A program made the position numbers and the translations under genes. From assembly GCF_900141805.1 (NCBI RefSeq), contig NZ_FQYN01000011.1, positions 1-64,000 on the forward strand: a stretch of DNA of 64,000 nt. Direction: 5' to 3'. Positions 34,283 through 43,216 of this stretch are shown piece after piece (the stretch's first letter is position 1; every line of letters begins with the position of its first letter). The notes beneath the pieces are model-generated. The model was not told the origin of the DNA, searched no databases, and worked only from the letters and a program-made list of their open reading frames with translations. The DNA comes from Hymenobacter daecheongensis DSM 21074 (lineage in GTDB: Bacteria; Bacteroidota; Bacteroidia; Cytophagales; Hymenobacteraceae).

Positions 34283-35728
34283 TTACCACATGGCGCTAAT
34301 CAGCGTCACGTCGTCGGCATAAGTTCGAGCGTAACCCAAGCGGGTTAAATCTTCAATAATGCCGCGGGCATTCGCCGCTAGTTGCGCCGACGTAACATTG
34401 CGGATTCCCAAACGAGCAAGACGCTCTCCATCAACTTCCGGTAGAGCACCGCATATCAGTCCGAACCGCTTGTATGCCAACTCCCAAAAAACCTCTGCTT
34501 GTATCACTTCTTTATGGTGAAGCAGGCTTGTCACCAAAGCGTCGTAGACAGCTCCAACAGGCATTAGGTAGCGCTCACCACGCCCATGCTTGCGGGGCCA
34601 CTGCAAGCCAATGCGACGCCCCAAATGTTTGCTACAGCCTTCCGGGGTGACACTGTCCTGCCCCGATTTGGTCCTGCCAATTATAGCCATTGCCGGACCT
34701 GTTAGAGCACGAACCGCTGCTTCAAAGTGAGTTTCACCAGCCAGCAACTCCTGCTCATACTCTAAGGCGTAACGCTGAATTTGGTCGGCAGTGAAGGATT
34801 CAGCCGGGAGCCAAGTTGAAGCCCAGTCACGGTATTCCTCTTCGCTAAGTTTATGGTCACCCCGTTGAATAAGCTCCTGACGCAATGAATCTCCAAACAC
34901 ACTACGCAGACGCCGCCGGGCCAGAGCCAAGGTATGACGGCTAGCTTCTCTGACTGCCATTGGATGGTCAGAGGCACAAAGCAGTAAGGGCTGACAAGTG
35001 TCTGAATTTCCGTTGAACAGATGAAGTAGCAAGCCAAAGCCCGCTAGGGTCACTGTACGCTGTAGTAAGGCCGTTTTATCCAAATACGGTTCGTATTCTG
35101 CCAATGTAGTGAAGCTTTCCTGCAGGTTCTTCAGTACACACGATTCCTGCGCTTTCTGCTGAATATCACTGTCTGGGGCAGGGAACGCAGGCAACTCGTC
35201 CTCTTGATTTCCCAATAGGGGGGCGGTCAGCCGGTAAACGGCGTCATCGTTTTTTGACAAGGCTCCCCGAATTGCTAAGGCTGCAGCACGTTCTGGGGCA
35301 CCCAACAAAACGTGTGCGAGCAGGTGGCCAGCTCGTTGGTCTGAGGGGTCTTTGGTGAGGTGGTGCCAGTGGGAGAGGGTAGGCGTAGAGGTTGAGCCTT
35401 CATAGAAAGCGCCATCCTGATTGAGCACGACATCAAGGGCCTTGCGCAACTGTGTCACTGCTCCCTCAGCTACTGCGGTACTGAGAGGTAACTCAGATGC
35501 GGCCCTAAAATCGGCGATTTCGATAATCTCAGTAGAAGATTTCTGCGTTTTGCCTCGCATGGTAGCTACGACCTTCTTCAGCAAAGCTAAATCCGGTTCG
35601 ATTGGGCCAGCAAGCGCCCGAAACATACCGTTCGCTAAATGGACAGGCTTAATGTCACGCGCAGGAACAAAACCCCATGTAGCATTGGCAACGCGTTCGG
35701 CTACTTCAGCAAGTAAAAGCTCAGGCAT
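34283..35728 (-). CDS. Middle protein of defence operon, DptG-like
   Basis: 481 aa, mostly helical, no signal peptide or membrane segment. The C-terminal third has YLMPVGAVYDALVTSLLHH and then FWELAYKRFGLICGALPEVDG, ending with GYARTYADDVTLI, a pattern seen at the end of DptG-like and related restriction partners. It sits 40 bases upstream of the giant motor gene and 40 bases downstream of the DruA-ATPase gene. The assignment rests mainly on order and size. Confidence 0.5.
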   Translation of the reverse strand: MPELLLAEVAERVANATWGFVPARDIKPVHLANGMFRALAGPIEPDLALLKKVVATMRGKTQKSSTEIIEIADFRAASELPLSTAVAEGAVTQLRKALDVVLNQDGAFYEGSTSTPTLSHWHHLTKDPSDQRAGHLLAHVLLGAPERAAALAIRGALSKNDDAVYRLTAPLLGNQEDELPAFPAPDSDIQQKAQESCVLKNLQESFTTLAEYEPYLDKTALLQRTVTLAGFGLLLHLFNGNSDTCQPLLLCASDHPMAVREASRHTLALARRRLRSVFGDSLRQELIQRGDHKLSEEEYRDWASTWLPAESFTADQIQRYALEYEQELLAGETHFEAAVRALTGPAMAIIGRTKSGQDSVTPEGCSKHLGRRIGLQWPRKHGRGERYLMPVGAVYDALVTSLLHHKEVIQAEVFWELAYKRFGLICGALPEVDGERLARLGIRNVTSAQLAANARGIIEDLTRLGYARTYADDVTLISAMW

Positions 35729-35769
35729 AATATCAACTTAGGATTGGTCAGAACGGAAATAGGAAGATG

Positions 35770-38700
35770 TTAAAGCACGTATTTTACTTTGGTATGCCCG
35801 TTCTTATCAACCGGCTGTGCTTCTAAGCCGACTGCGTATGTATGACCTGCTTCAACGTCGTGGATTCGTATTTTTCCTGTTTCGTCAGCCGTGCTAAACG
35901 CGGCTAATTCCGATAAAAAACGTCCTACTCGGCGGCCTGCCTCTTCCGAGCGGAATTGTAAAGGCAATCCACGAGAAACCTGCCCTAATGCAGTCCAAAG
36001 TTCCAAATCAAGTAATAAAGCGGGAGCACCTGCTTTACGGCTTAGGGTTAACCGGACATGGTCAGGCTCATAATCCAGCAAACTTGCGAGAGCGGGAGAT
36101 AGGGAAGGCAACTGTACTGCCACGTCCGTCTCACGTAAACTTGCCGCAGCTATCAAGGCAGTAGCTGGACCAACCGCGTCATAACGTAGCGATGTCCATA
36201 GGTACAGTTCTGGCGCAGTTGCGTTGGAACTTCCATCGTGACTTTTTGTGCCGGTCTCAATTTTCTGGTTAGCGAAACGTGCTAGAGCCGTCAACAGCTT
36301 GCGCCGAGCTTGACCGGTGCCGCCAGAAACCAAGTCAGCAAAACTTGCTCGGTCAGGAGGAATGGATTTCAGCAAGTCTTTGCCTTGCGTGGCTTCAAAA
36401 TAGTATTGCCTTTTCAGTGACCTGAACCAACGCACAGCTTCATCTTTATCAGAACTTGAACCCGGAGCAGGATGGGCCGGACTGGTCAGCCATTGGCCAG
36501 CTGAGGCCGGGGAATCCCAGAGCTTATGCGTGTCTAAATGCGCGTGAGGTGAACGTGCCGGGTCCAATTCTCGAAGCGTAGCCGAAAGAGCACTTCCTTC
36601 AATTTTCTCGAAAATTGCTTCATAGTAAGGGTGTGCATTTTGTGCCCGTGCCGGTAAGGGTGACCCCCCGGTAATCATGCGCGCTAGCAACCCCAGCAGT
36701 TGATGCATAGTGACATGGGTACCGCCCTGGCTGACCAACTTTAGCAATTCACCGAGTCGTTGTTGAACCAAGTGATGGCCTAATGCCTGAACATTCGCTC
36801 TTACGCGTTCAGGAGCACTATCATAATCTACTTTGCGCAGAGCAATCTGCAGCGCCTTCTCAAGCAACTCGTGGGTTAATACTTGCCGAGAGCCAAGGTG
36901 AACAAGGAGCACTTCTGGAATTTCTGGCTCGTCTACAGTACCGGCATCGTAGACGAATGGAGTTGCCAGTTGCTCACGCAACATGCTAGCCTCAGACTCA
37001 GGCAGGTCAAGCAGAATCTGACGCAAAGGGCCTTCATTTACTGCTACCAGTACCGGCCGTTTGTCGATAATGGCCTGTTTTAATTCAGCCACCAGCTTTT
37101 CTTGATTCTCTGCACTTGCATCCCAATGGACGAACGTATTGCTCGGCCAGTTATCGTTATCCTCCGATAAGCGACGAATTAGGTGTGTCTTTCCATCCCC
37201 TGGATTGCCAGTTAAGTAGACCCGTCGGTTCGAGTTGAGCAAGCCAAGAATTCCAGCTTCTAGCTTTTTGGACTCGATATGAAAAATCTCTAGTTCCGCT
37301 GGCTTCAACTTCTCAGCAAAACTTGTGCGTCCGCCATTGAATAAGGCGAATACCGACCAGTCTATTTTGGGTGGCATATTATCTCCTAGAAAAAAAAAAG
37401 ACCCCTGCTGTTTTCGGGCAGCCTCGGTTTCGTGGTCGGTGATTTGAGTTAGTGAGGCAATCTTTTCCGCCGTAAGCAGACGGGCAACGATTTCCGGGTT
37501 TTGGGCACGCTTGATGAACCAGCGTTGTTTCCAATGCTCAACGATAGCGGCCGTTTCCTGAACATAATTGTCAAGGTCCGAAAAAAGCCATTCGGGCTCC
37601 TGGTCCTCTCCCAAAAGGTAGCGCTGCCAGTTCTTAGCCGTAGGGGTGAGATAGACTAGGCGAGGGGTTGCGTGCTTCTGTAGCTTTTGCAGACCCAGCA
37701 TGTTAAATGCTGAGGCGATAGAGCGCAACTTATAGTTTACCCCGGCCGCAAAAGTGTAACTCTGGCTGTTCTGCGCCGGGTCTTCGCGCAGCATTTCCTG
37801 AATCACATCGTAGGTCTGACGCGATAGGTGGACACTGCCGAACCCTTCTGTTTTGCCAATGAGTTTGTACTCGATTTCACCTTTGGCAGTGGGAAACTTG
37901 ATGCGGTTGTATTGACTGCTTCCAACGTGGTACAGGCTGCTGGTTCCCAGGAGAACGAGATTAGCATCACGATTTACAATTTCGCCACGCATACGGCTGG
38001 CAATCACGCTGGAGCTATCGGTGTACCGTGCTTTATACTCTGCTACTACTTGAGGGCTTGCCATCAGCATAGCAACGAGTTTGCCGCCTAGTAACTCGCC
38101 GTAGGGGGGGATGGCACCGCACGTAGTGATTTCCATAATGGAAGCCGCTACATGCCGCTTTTTGATGCTTTTAATGGCAATGCGCAGTGCTTTTAAGCCC
38201 TCTGGCGATGCTAGCAAGTGGGCTAATCGTTCGGGGGCAGGCAGGTGGTCACTCTGCTGAAACACTTGGCGGGCAGAAAGCAGCCCGCTTAGTGTCTCGG
38301 CCCGCTTACGCCGGTAAAGGTCTGAGCGTGCCTCTGCTTCCAGGTCGTTTGCTAATCCACGGTGCGCCGTTCGGCTGGCAACTGGTAAGTCCCGAGCTGC
38401 GCGGTCCAAATTGTCGAAGGTAGCCGCAGTGGGTTGTACCAGTTCTGCTAACTCCAGTATGCCTTCTTCAACAAAATCCTCTGCGAATATTTCATCAACT
38501 GCGCGGGCTAGCTCAAAGTCCAGAGCACGTAGCCGACTTGTGGGGTCGGCGCAATTCTGCAAGGATTTGACGGACCATCCAACGTATTCATCCCGAACGG
38601 TTATCTGAACGACAGCTGAACCCAGGGCGCCAATGCCGATAATGGGATGCAGGGGCCGGGCGGCATCGCGCACCAAGTAGAACATGCGCCGGCCTGGCTG

Positions 38701-39336
38701 CGTCTGGAAAGGAAGGCTCCAAGTGTAGCGGCAGTAACGCCAGATGTCGAGCAGTCGAAGACCAGTATGTTCATCGACTGCTTCCGTGGCCAACTGCAAA
38801 TAAGGCTGTACCAAAGAGCCAATCAACTCAGCGCGATTGGCTTCAGGGGCGGCCAGGCAAGTTTGCAATTCAGCAGCTAGGGTCCTTGGGTTGACCAATA
38901 AGTTGCGCACGTTCAACATGCGGCCGGCATGTCGTCGAGGCAATTCCATGCGTCGTATAAAGCGCTGATTATCGGGGTCACGTAATTGCTCGTCGCGGTT
39001 TGCGACCAGCGATGCCCGTAGAACTTGCTTTACTTCGGCAGGTGAGGTAGCAGTTTGACCAGGACGGACCGTTGTATCCGGGGACAAAGCGCGTAAGATG
39101 GTTGCAGTTTCGCTGGCACAGGAAAAGTGCCATCCCTGGCTGGCAAGGTCCATAAGCACGCGACCAAAAACCCGTAAGCGTAAGTAGTCAGCATGAGGCA
39201 ATGCCTCGTCATTCAACATACTCAGCCACCCACGCAGATAATCAGCCAACACTGTTGGTAGGGGGGCTTTAGCAAGAACGGCCCATAGCCGGCGTATAGC
39301 GGCGTTTGAAGGCAGTTTTGGAGTTAATTCGTACAC
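35770..39336 (-). CDS. DruA (DUF4338)-P-loop ATPase fusion, Druantia + DptF-like
   Basis: 1188 aa. Residues about 180-560 are a DUF4338/DruA domain: RRMFYLVRDAARPLHPIIGI, CGAIPPYGELLGGKLVAML (about 412) and the hallmark GSSQYNR (about 473). Residues about 690-950 are a P-loop ATPase with YLTGNPGDGKTHLIRRL (Walker A about 710), a layout close to DptF/DndF, then VLVAVNEGPLRQILLD. The last 240 residues are of unknown fold. DruA is a core Druantia protein and DptF an ATPase of phosphorothioation-linked restriction. I know of no described system that fuses them. First gene of the operon. Confidence 0.75.
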   Translation of the reverse strand: MYELTPKLPSNAAIRRLWAVLAKAPLPTVLADYLRGWLSMLNDEALPHADYLRLRVFGRVLMDLASQGWHFSCASETATILRALSPDTTVRPGQTATSPAEVKQVLRASLVANRDEQLRDPDNQRFIRRMELPRRHAGRMLNVRNLLVNPRTLAAELQTCLAAPEANRAELIGSLVQPYLQLATEAVDEHTGLRLLDIWRYCRYTWSLPFQTQPGRRMFYLVRDAARPLHPIIGIGALGSAVVQITVRDEYVGWSVKSLQNCADPTSRLRALDFELARAVDEIFAEDFVEEGILELAELVQPTAATFDNLDRAARDLPVASRTAHRGLANDLEAEARSDLYRRKRAETLSGLLSARQVFQQSDHLPAPERLAHLLASPEGLKALRIAIKSIKKRHVAASIMEITTCGAIPPYGELLGGKLVAMLMASPQVVAEYKARYTDSSSVIASRMRGEIVNRDANLVLLGTSSLYHVGSSQYNRIKFPTAKGEIEYKLIGKTEGFGSVHLSRQTYDVIQEMLREDPAQNSQSYTFAAGVNYKLRSIASAFNMLGLQKLQKHATPRLVYLTPTAKNWQRYLLGEDQEPEWLFSDLDNYVQETAAIVEHWKQRWFIKRAQNPEIVARLLTAEKIASLTQITDHETEAARKQQGSFFFLGDNMPPKIDWSVFALFNGGRTSFAEKLKPAELEIFHIESKKLEAGILGLLNSNRRVYLTGNPGDGKTHLIRRLSEDNDNWPSNTFVHWDASAENQEKLVAELKQAIIDKRPVLVAVNEGPLRQILLDLPESEASMLREQLATPFVYDAGTVDEPEIPEVLLVHLGSRQVLTHELLEKALQIALRKVDYDSAPERVRANVQALGHHLVQQRLGELLKLVSQGGTHVTMHQLLGLLARMITGGSPLPARAQNAHPYYEAIFEKIEGSALSATLRELDPARSPHAHLDTHKLWDSPASAGQWLTSPAHPAPGSSSDKDEAVRWFRSLKRQYYFEATQGKDLLKSIPPDRASFADLVSGGTGQARRKLLTALARFANQKIETGTKSHDGSSNATAPELYLWTSLRYDAVGPATALIAAASLRETDVAVQLPSLSPALASLLDYEPDHVRLTLSRKAGAPALLLDLELWTALGQVSRGLPLQFRSEEAGRRVGRFLSELAAFSTADETGKIRIHDVEAGHTYAVGLEAQPVDKNGHTKVKYVL

Positions 39337-39522
39337 AAGTAGGCGTTCGGGGGACTCAAAAAATCTACGAAGCTACAGCAAAGCTTTGCGGTTTCAAACC
39401 AGAATTCGTTGCTGTTGCTAGTCAATACCCCCACGATTCAGGGTTGAGCAAATGTAGCACGTATATTACCAAAATCAGAATAAAATTGCGCTAAATGTAA
39501 TCAAAGTGACTAGATTTGCGTT
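39337..39522. promoter_or_regulatory. Divergent promoter region, defence operon and higBA
   Basis: 186 AT-rich bases between divergent genes. Toward higB a Bacteroidota-type -7 box TAGATTTG (39511-39518) stands 5 bases before the ATG, with TTG at 39486-39488. This would place transcription start at or near the start codon, so the higB message may have almost no leader. Confidence 0.5.
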
Positions 39523-39816
39523 ATGGTTATTCTGACCGAGCGGACCCTACGTGAGTTTGGAGAAAAACATGCTGATGCAAAGGAGGCGCTCAAGGTATGG
39601 TATGCTCAGGTCGAGTACGCCGAATGGGCTACTTGGTCAGACGTCAAGGCTAGTTATCCATCAGCGGATTATGTAGGAAACGACCGCTACGTTTTCAACA
39701 TACGTGGCAACCGCTACCGCCTCATCGCTAGGATACATTTCAATATTCGTACAGTATATATTCGATTCATTGGAACACACGCCGCCTACGATAAAGTGAA
39801 CGCCTCAACCGTATAA
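39523..39816 (+). CDS. higB: HigB-family toxin
   Basis: 97 aa of the RelE-superfamily HigB type: LREFGEKHADAKEALKVWY, then VFNIRGNRYRLIARI and VYIRFIGTHAAYDKV, where the last segment carries the usual His and Tyr of these mRNA interferases. Toxin-before-antitoxin order is normal for HigBA. It stands divergent to the large defence operon, where such a module can stabilise the island. Confidence 0.92.
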   Translation: MVILTERTLREFGEKHADAKEALKVWYAQVEYAEWATWSDVKASYPSADYVGNDRYVFNIRGNRYRLIARIHFNIRTVYIRFIGTHAAYDKVNASTV

Positions 39817-39827
39817 CCTGCTTAGTC

Positions 39828-40178
39828 ATGACGTTGCACACCGAAGCTGAATACTTGGCGGCTTTACGCCAGTTTGATGAATTGCTTGATACTGATTCGG
39901 GCAATACTGCTGCGCTATTGCCCCTGCGAGATGCCATTCACACCTATGAAAAGGCACAAGATTTTCACCCTGGGCCTCCCCAGACCATAGCGGGACGCAT
40001 CGAGGTAGAAATGTTTCGGCGACGTATGAAGCAGAAGGAGTTGGCAGCTCTCTTGGAAATCACTCCTTCACGTCTCAATGAGGTGTTGAAGGGTAAGCGG
40101 CAAATCAATCTTGACTTAGCACGCCGTCTATACCAGAAGCTTCAGATACCCGCTGATTTTATCTTGGATGCCGCATAA
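39828..40178 (+). CDS. higA: HigA-family antitoxin, XRE type
   Basis: 116 aa. An acidic N-terminal half probably binds the toxin. The C-terminal HTH covers about residues 60-112: RRMKQKELAALLEITPSRLNEVLKGKR, broken here as RMKQKELAALLEI and TPSRLNEVLKGK. Eleven bases after higB. It should repress the promoter at 39486-39518. Confidence 0.9.
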   Translation: MTLHTEAEYLAALRQFDELLDTDSGNTAALLPLRDAIHTYEKAQDFHPGPPQTIAGRIEVEMFRRRMKQKELAALLEITPSRLNEVLKGKRQINLDLARRLYQKLQIPADFILDAA

Positions 40179-40225
40179 GGGCTGCAACTCCCTCTTCGCT
40201 AGCATAGCGCCTCAAAGGAACACTT

Positions 40226-40597
40226 GTGACAGCTACATCGACAAAATCTCATCCGCATATTACCTTACAAGAGTTGGTTACTGGTCTTGCCGACCCTGCG
40301 AACCATTACATTGTAAAGGCGCATTCATATGAGTCAGAGGGGCGCGTGTGGTATTTAGCAGTACTGTATCTTCATCAAACCGTTGTGTGGAACGTGGAGT
40401 TGAATGGCAACACCCTTTCCTGCGAAATCTTATTAAGTAGATATCAACCGCAGAATAAGTCCCGCATTACCGTTGACTGCACTCAAGTTTGGAGTATCGC
40501 CAGTGGCCCAGATGCGAAATGTGACAACGAAGCCAACCGGCTTTTCTTCTGTTCAGAAACACTAGCGGATTACCCTTTAGCAGCTGAGTGCAATTAG
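40226..40597 (+). CDS. Hypothetical protein
   Basis: 123 aa, GTG start preceded by AAAGGA about 8 bases upstream. Beta-rich by eye, with WYLAVLYLHQTVVWNVELNG and two Cys. No family recognised. The stop overlaps the stop of the converging gene by 4 bases. Confidence 0.5.
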   Translation: MTATSTKSHPHITLQELVTGLADPANHYIVKAHSYESEGRVWYLAVLYLHQTVVWNVELNGNTLSCEILLSRYQPQNKSRITVDCTQVWSIASGPDAKCDNEANRLFFCSETLADYPLAAECN

Positions 40598-41004
40598 TAA
40601 GCTGTCTGGGTTCGCCTGAGCAGTTGGCGAATCTCTGCAGCTGCTGCTTCCGCAGAACCCTTCGTGCGATTTGCCCACTTACCGTACAATGCGGTATGCC
40701 GGTATACTGACGGAATCGGGAGGCGGTATAGATGCAGGTACAAGTAGAGCATGTCGTACCAGTCTACAAATTGCGCCTCTGGAAGCCATCCTTGGTGATG
40801 AAATCCACGGTGTAAGAGAAAGTTGACTGTGAGCCCGTCTTCTGCTTTTGCAGGCAATTTGCCAGTTTCGCGCAACAAATTCAGATATTTGGCTCCGTTC
40901 GGGTGTTGTCCCAGCCAAACTTTTTCGGCATACCGGTATCCGTCGAAAGCGTGAGCAAACTCAATAATGGTTTGCTCTGTAGTTGAAGTAAGGCCTGTAT
41001 TCAC
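40594..41004 (-). CDS. Partner of ART-like protein, unknown
   Basis: 136 aa, GTG start 6 bases after the stop of the ART-fold gene. Rich in aromatic residues (Trp/Tyr at DGYRYAEKVWLG and FVDWYDMLYLYLHLY), helical C-terminus. Gene order suggests it is the second half of a two-gene unit, perhaps an antitoxin. No family recognised. Confidence 0.5.
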   Translation of the reverse strand: MNTGLTSTTEQTIIEFAHAFDGYRYAEKVWLGQHPNGAKYLNLLRETGKLPAKAEDGLTVNFLLHRGFHHQGWLPEAQFVDWYDMLYLYLHLYRLPIPSVYRHTALYGKWANRTKGSAEAAAAEIRQLLRRTQTAY

Positions 41005-41010
41005 AGAAGA

Positions 41011-41742
41011 TTAGTTAATGGCCTCGGCCTTTATTTCGTATAAGTTATACTTTGGGCTGAGTGGGTTCCAATTCTGAACGTTGATGAGAAATAGCTTTAG
41101 CTTCTCCGCGCCTACTGGGGCCGCCAAACGAAAATTAGTTTGTTGAAGCCCGAGCATATCACTGGATATATCCAGCCACTCATCAATTTCTTCTAGATTC
41201 TTTCGCGGATTAGCTCCATGCTCGTCTAACAAGGATGATATATTCACGCCTTTCACTTGAATCAGTAGTGGTGATGGGTTTGATTCAATCAGACCAAATA
41301 CTTTTAGGTTTTTCCTGTACAAAGTGGTTTTGACATATTGGATATTCAAAGCCAATAATTCTTTTAGGAAGTCGATTGTATAGGTTAATAACTCAGAGCC
41401 ATAACGCTTGCTTATGGCATATCTCGCAGCTGTCTGCTTAGCAGGAGATACATAAGTGTCGCCATGCTGAAAGTTGAATGAGCCCCCATTGGACTGTTTA
41501 ATCATCTGCTGAAAAGATGGAGCACTGAGTTGAAAGAGGTGTGTTTCTCTTAAATGCTGCTCGCTCAACGTGTATACTTCCTTGCTTAATTCTAATAGTT
41601 TCCAATCTGTTACCGGATTGATACCTCCCAATCCGTTCTTCAATATACTATCCAGAAATAGGGTTGAAGTGCCGTGATATAAGTCAATGGTAAGTTGATT
41701 CGTGGCATCTACCATGCGCAGTGTTCTCTCAGAACTATTCAT
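41011..41742 (-). CDS. ADP-ribosyltransferase-fold protein (candidate toxin)
   Basis: 243 aa. YHGTSTLFLDSILKNGL at about residue 22 is the first motif of ART/KptA/DarT-like folds, and TYVSPAKQTAARYAISKRYG at about 90 is the usual second motif of NAD-binding ART proteins. No HYE triad could be completed with certainty. Such proteins modify protein, RNA or DNA using NAD and are common as toxins in defence islands. Pairs with the 136 aa gene downstream. Confidence 0.65.
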   Translation of the reverse strand: MNSSERTLRMVDATNQLTIDLYHGTSTLFLDSILKNGLGGINPVTDWKLLELSKEVYTLSEQHLRETHLFQLSAPSFQQMIKQSNGGSFNFQHGDTYVSPAKQTAARYAISKRYGSELLTYTIDFLKELLALNIQYVKTTLYRKNLKVFGLIESNPSPLLIQVKGVNISSLLDEHGANPRKNLEEIDEWLDISSDMLGLQQTNFRLAAPVGAEKLKLFLINVQNWNPLSPKYNLYEIKAEAIN

Positions 41743-41814
41743 AAGTTTCTCCCAGTATTTTAAAATTCTGACGTGCCCAAAAAGTGCTCGTCTAAAAAGT
41801 AGTATGGCTTGGTT

Positions 41815-42867
41815 TCACAACCCCAGTGCCTGAGCAGCATTATAAGAAACCACGTTGTTGAGCTGCGTGTAGCGCTCAATCATAGCATCCGTTTTCTGCT
41901 TGGTCTGGTTCTTAATGGCTTTGTGAGACTGCCCATTAAGCACAGCTACGGTTACAAAGGACACGCGCAGTGAGTGAGCTGAGTAAGCCGGGCCGAGGCG
42001 CTTTTGCACCAACTTGTTGATGGAAATGTCCGAGAGCCGCTTGTCCGAGGGAGCGGCCATCTGCCCCGGAGTCGCCCGCGGAATCTTCACGAACAGCGGC
42101 CCCGTGGTCCGGCCCAGCAGATTAAGCCAGGCCCGGAGGCAGCGCACGGGGCAGAAATCCGCATTGGGGGCGTAGAAAATGGCTTTGTCCTCTACCGCGC
42201 CGTACTGATTGGTCTTGCTTTTGGCCAGATGCACCAGCAAGGCCCGCTCCGTAAATTCCAACTGCTCGATGTTGAGGTCCACCAGCTCGGAGCGCCGGAA
42301 AGCCCCCGCGAAGCCGACCAGCAGCAGCGCCCGGTCCCGCAGGCCTGCCGTCGTTTCCAGGTCGATGCTACGAATGGCTTGTTTCAACTCCTCGACGGTA
42401 AAAGCCAGCGCCTGGTCCTGCCGCTTGCCCAGGGTGCGGGCAATGCCTTCCATGACGATGTTGAGCGCATCCACCGTCGCCGGCATCGGGTGGCCGCTGA
42501 GCTGATGCGCCTTGCGGATGGCGGCCAGGTGCCGCCGGATAGTGGCCAGCGCGTGCGGCCCAGTGAGGGGTTGTTGCCCCTTCTTTTTCTCCCTACCGCC
42601 CCCAGTATCTGAAGTCGGCTTTTCAGAAGCCAGGTATGCCACGTATTCCGTCAGGGTGGTGACGTCGGCTGGCACCGCCGTAAATCCGTGCAGCGCGCAA
42701 AACTCGGCGTAAGTATTCAGGTCCGACTTATAAGCCCGCTCCGTGTTGGCGGCACCCTGCAGGCCCGTTTCCAGGAAGCCGGCTACTTTGGACGAAGCCC
42801 GCGCCAGGTTGGCAGCGACTGCTGACCCCGTCGTTACGGCTGGCACGTTGCGTAGGGATTTACTCAT
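41815..42867 (-). CDS. Tyrosine recombinase/integrase
   Basis: 350 aa. A SAM-like core-binding domain (YKSDLNTYAEFC) comes first, then a catalytic domain with Arg in GFAGAFRRSELVDL, Lys in LVHLAKSKTNQYG, the HxxR motif in AHSLRVSFVTVAV, and the nucleophile Tyr in DAMIERYTQ. The usual His/Trp before the last helix is Gln here (KQKTDAM). Either resolves plasmid multimers or integrates an element. It lies between the defence island and the tra region. Confidence 0.88.
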   Translation of the reverse strand: MSKSLRNVPAVTTGSAVAANLARASSKVAGFLETGLQGAANTERAYKSDLNTYAEFCALHGFTAVPADVTTLTEYVAYLASEKPTSDTGGGREKKKGQQPLTGPHALATIRRHLAAIRKAHQLSGHPMPATVDALNIVMEGIARTLGKRQDQALAFTVEELKQAIRSIDLETTAGLRDRALLLVGFAGAFRRSELVDLNIEQLEFTERALLVHLAKSKTNQYGAVEDKAIFYAPNADFCPVRCLRAWLNLLGRTTGPLFVKIPRATPGQMAAPSDKRLSDISINKLVQKRLGPAYSAHSLRVSFVTVAVLNGQSHKAIKNQTKQKTDAMIERYTQLNNVVSYNAAQALGL

Positions 42868-42915
42868 GGTTCGGGGTGAAGGGCAAAGTTGAGCAACGCA
42901 TGGACAAGGCCATAC

Positions 42916-43215
42916 TTAGAAGGTGGTATCGTCCATGAAGTTCACCCAGCGCAGGTAATCTGTTTCACTAAGCTGGTGGGCCATATAGTCGTGTACCGAG
43001 TGGCCCCGCTGGGTGAGGATGAAATCCTGAAACGAGGGGGAGCCGCCCGCCCAGCACGCGGCCATGCCCCGCCGCAACAGTAGTACCCGAATGGCCGAGG
43101 GGTGACTATCCACCCACTTGATGTATTCTTCCGGCGTAGGCTTATAAGCGCGGGCTTGCTGCAGGTAGGCCAGCGCCTGGGTTGTCACGCGCTCAACAAA
43201 TTCCAACTGACTCAT
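42916..43215 (-). CDS. Hypothetical protein
   Basis: 99 aa from the ATG at 43215 (MSQLEFVERV). Helical with several Trp (EYIKWVDSHPSA, DYLRWVNFMDD). Its start is separated by one base from the stop of the upstream membrane-protein gene, so the two are coupled. No family recognised. Confidence 0.55.
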   Translation of the reverse strand: MSQLEFVERVTTQALAYLQQARAYKPTPEEYIKWVDSHPSAIRVLLLRRGMAACWAGGSPSFQDFILTQRGHSVHDYMAHQLSETDYLRWVNFMDDTTF

Positions 43216-43216
43216 A

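Noticed and set aside
39306..39494. 62 aa plus-strand open frame before higB
   Set aside because: Overlaps the start of the large defence gene and the divergent promoter.
41815..42867. Calling the whole window an integrated element on the basis of the tyrosine recombinase
   Set aside because: No attachment-site repeats or tRNA gene were found; ParA, the octamer array and other plasmid genes make a plasmid at least as likely.
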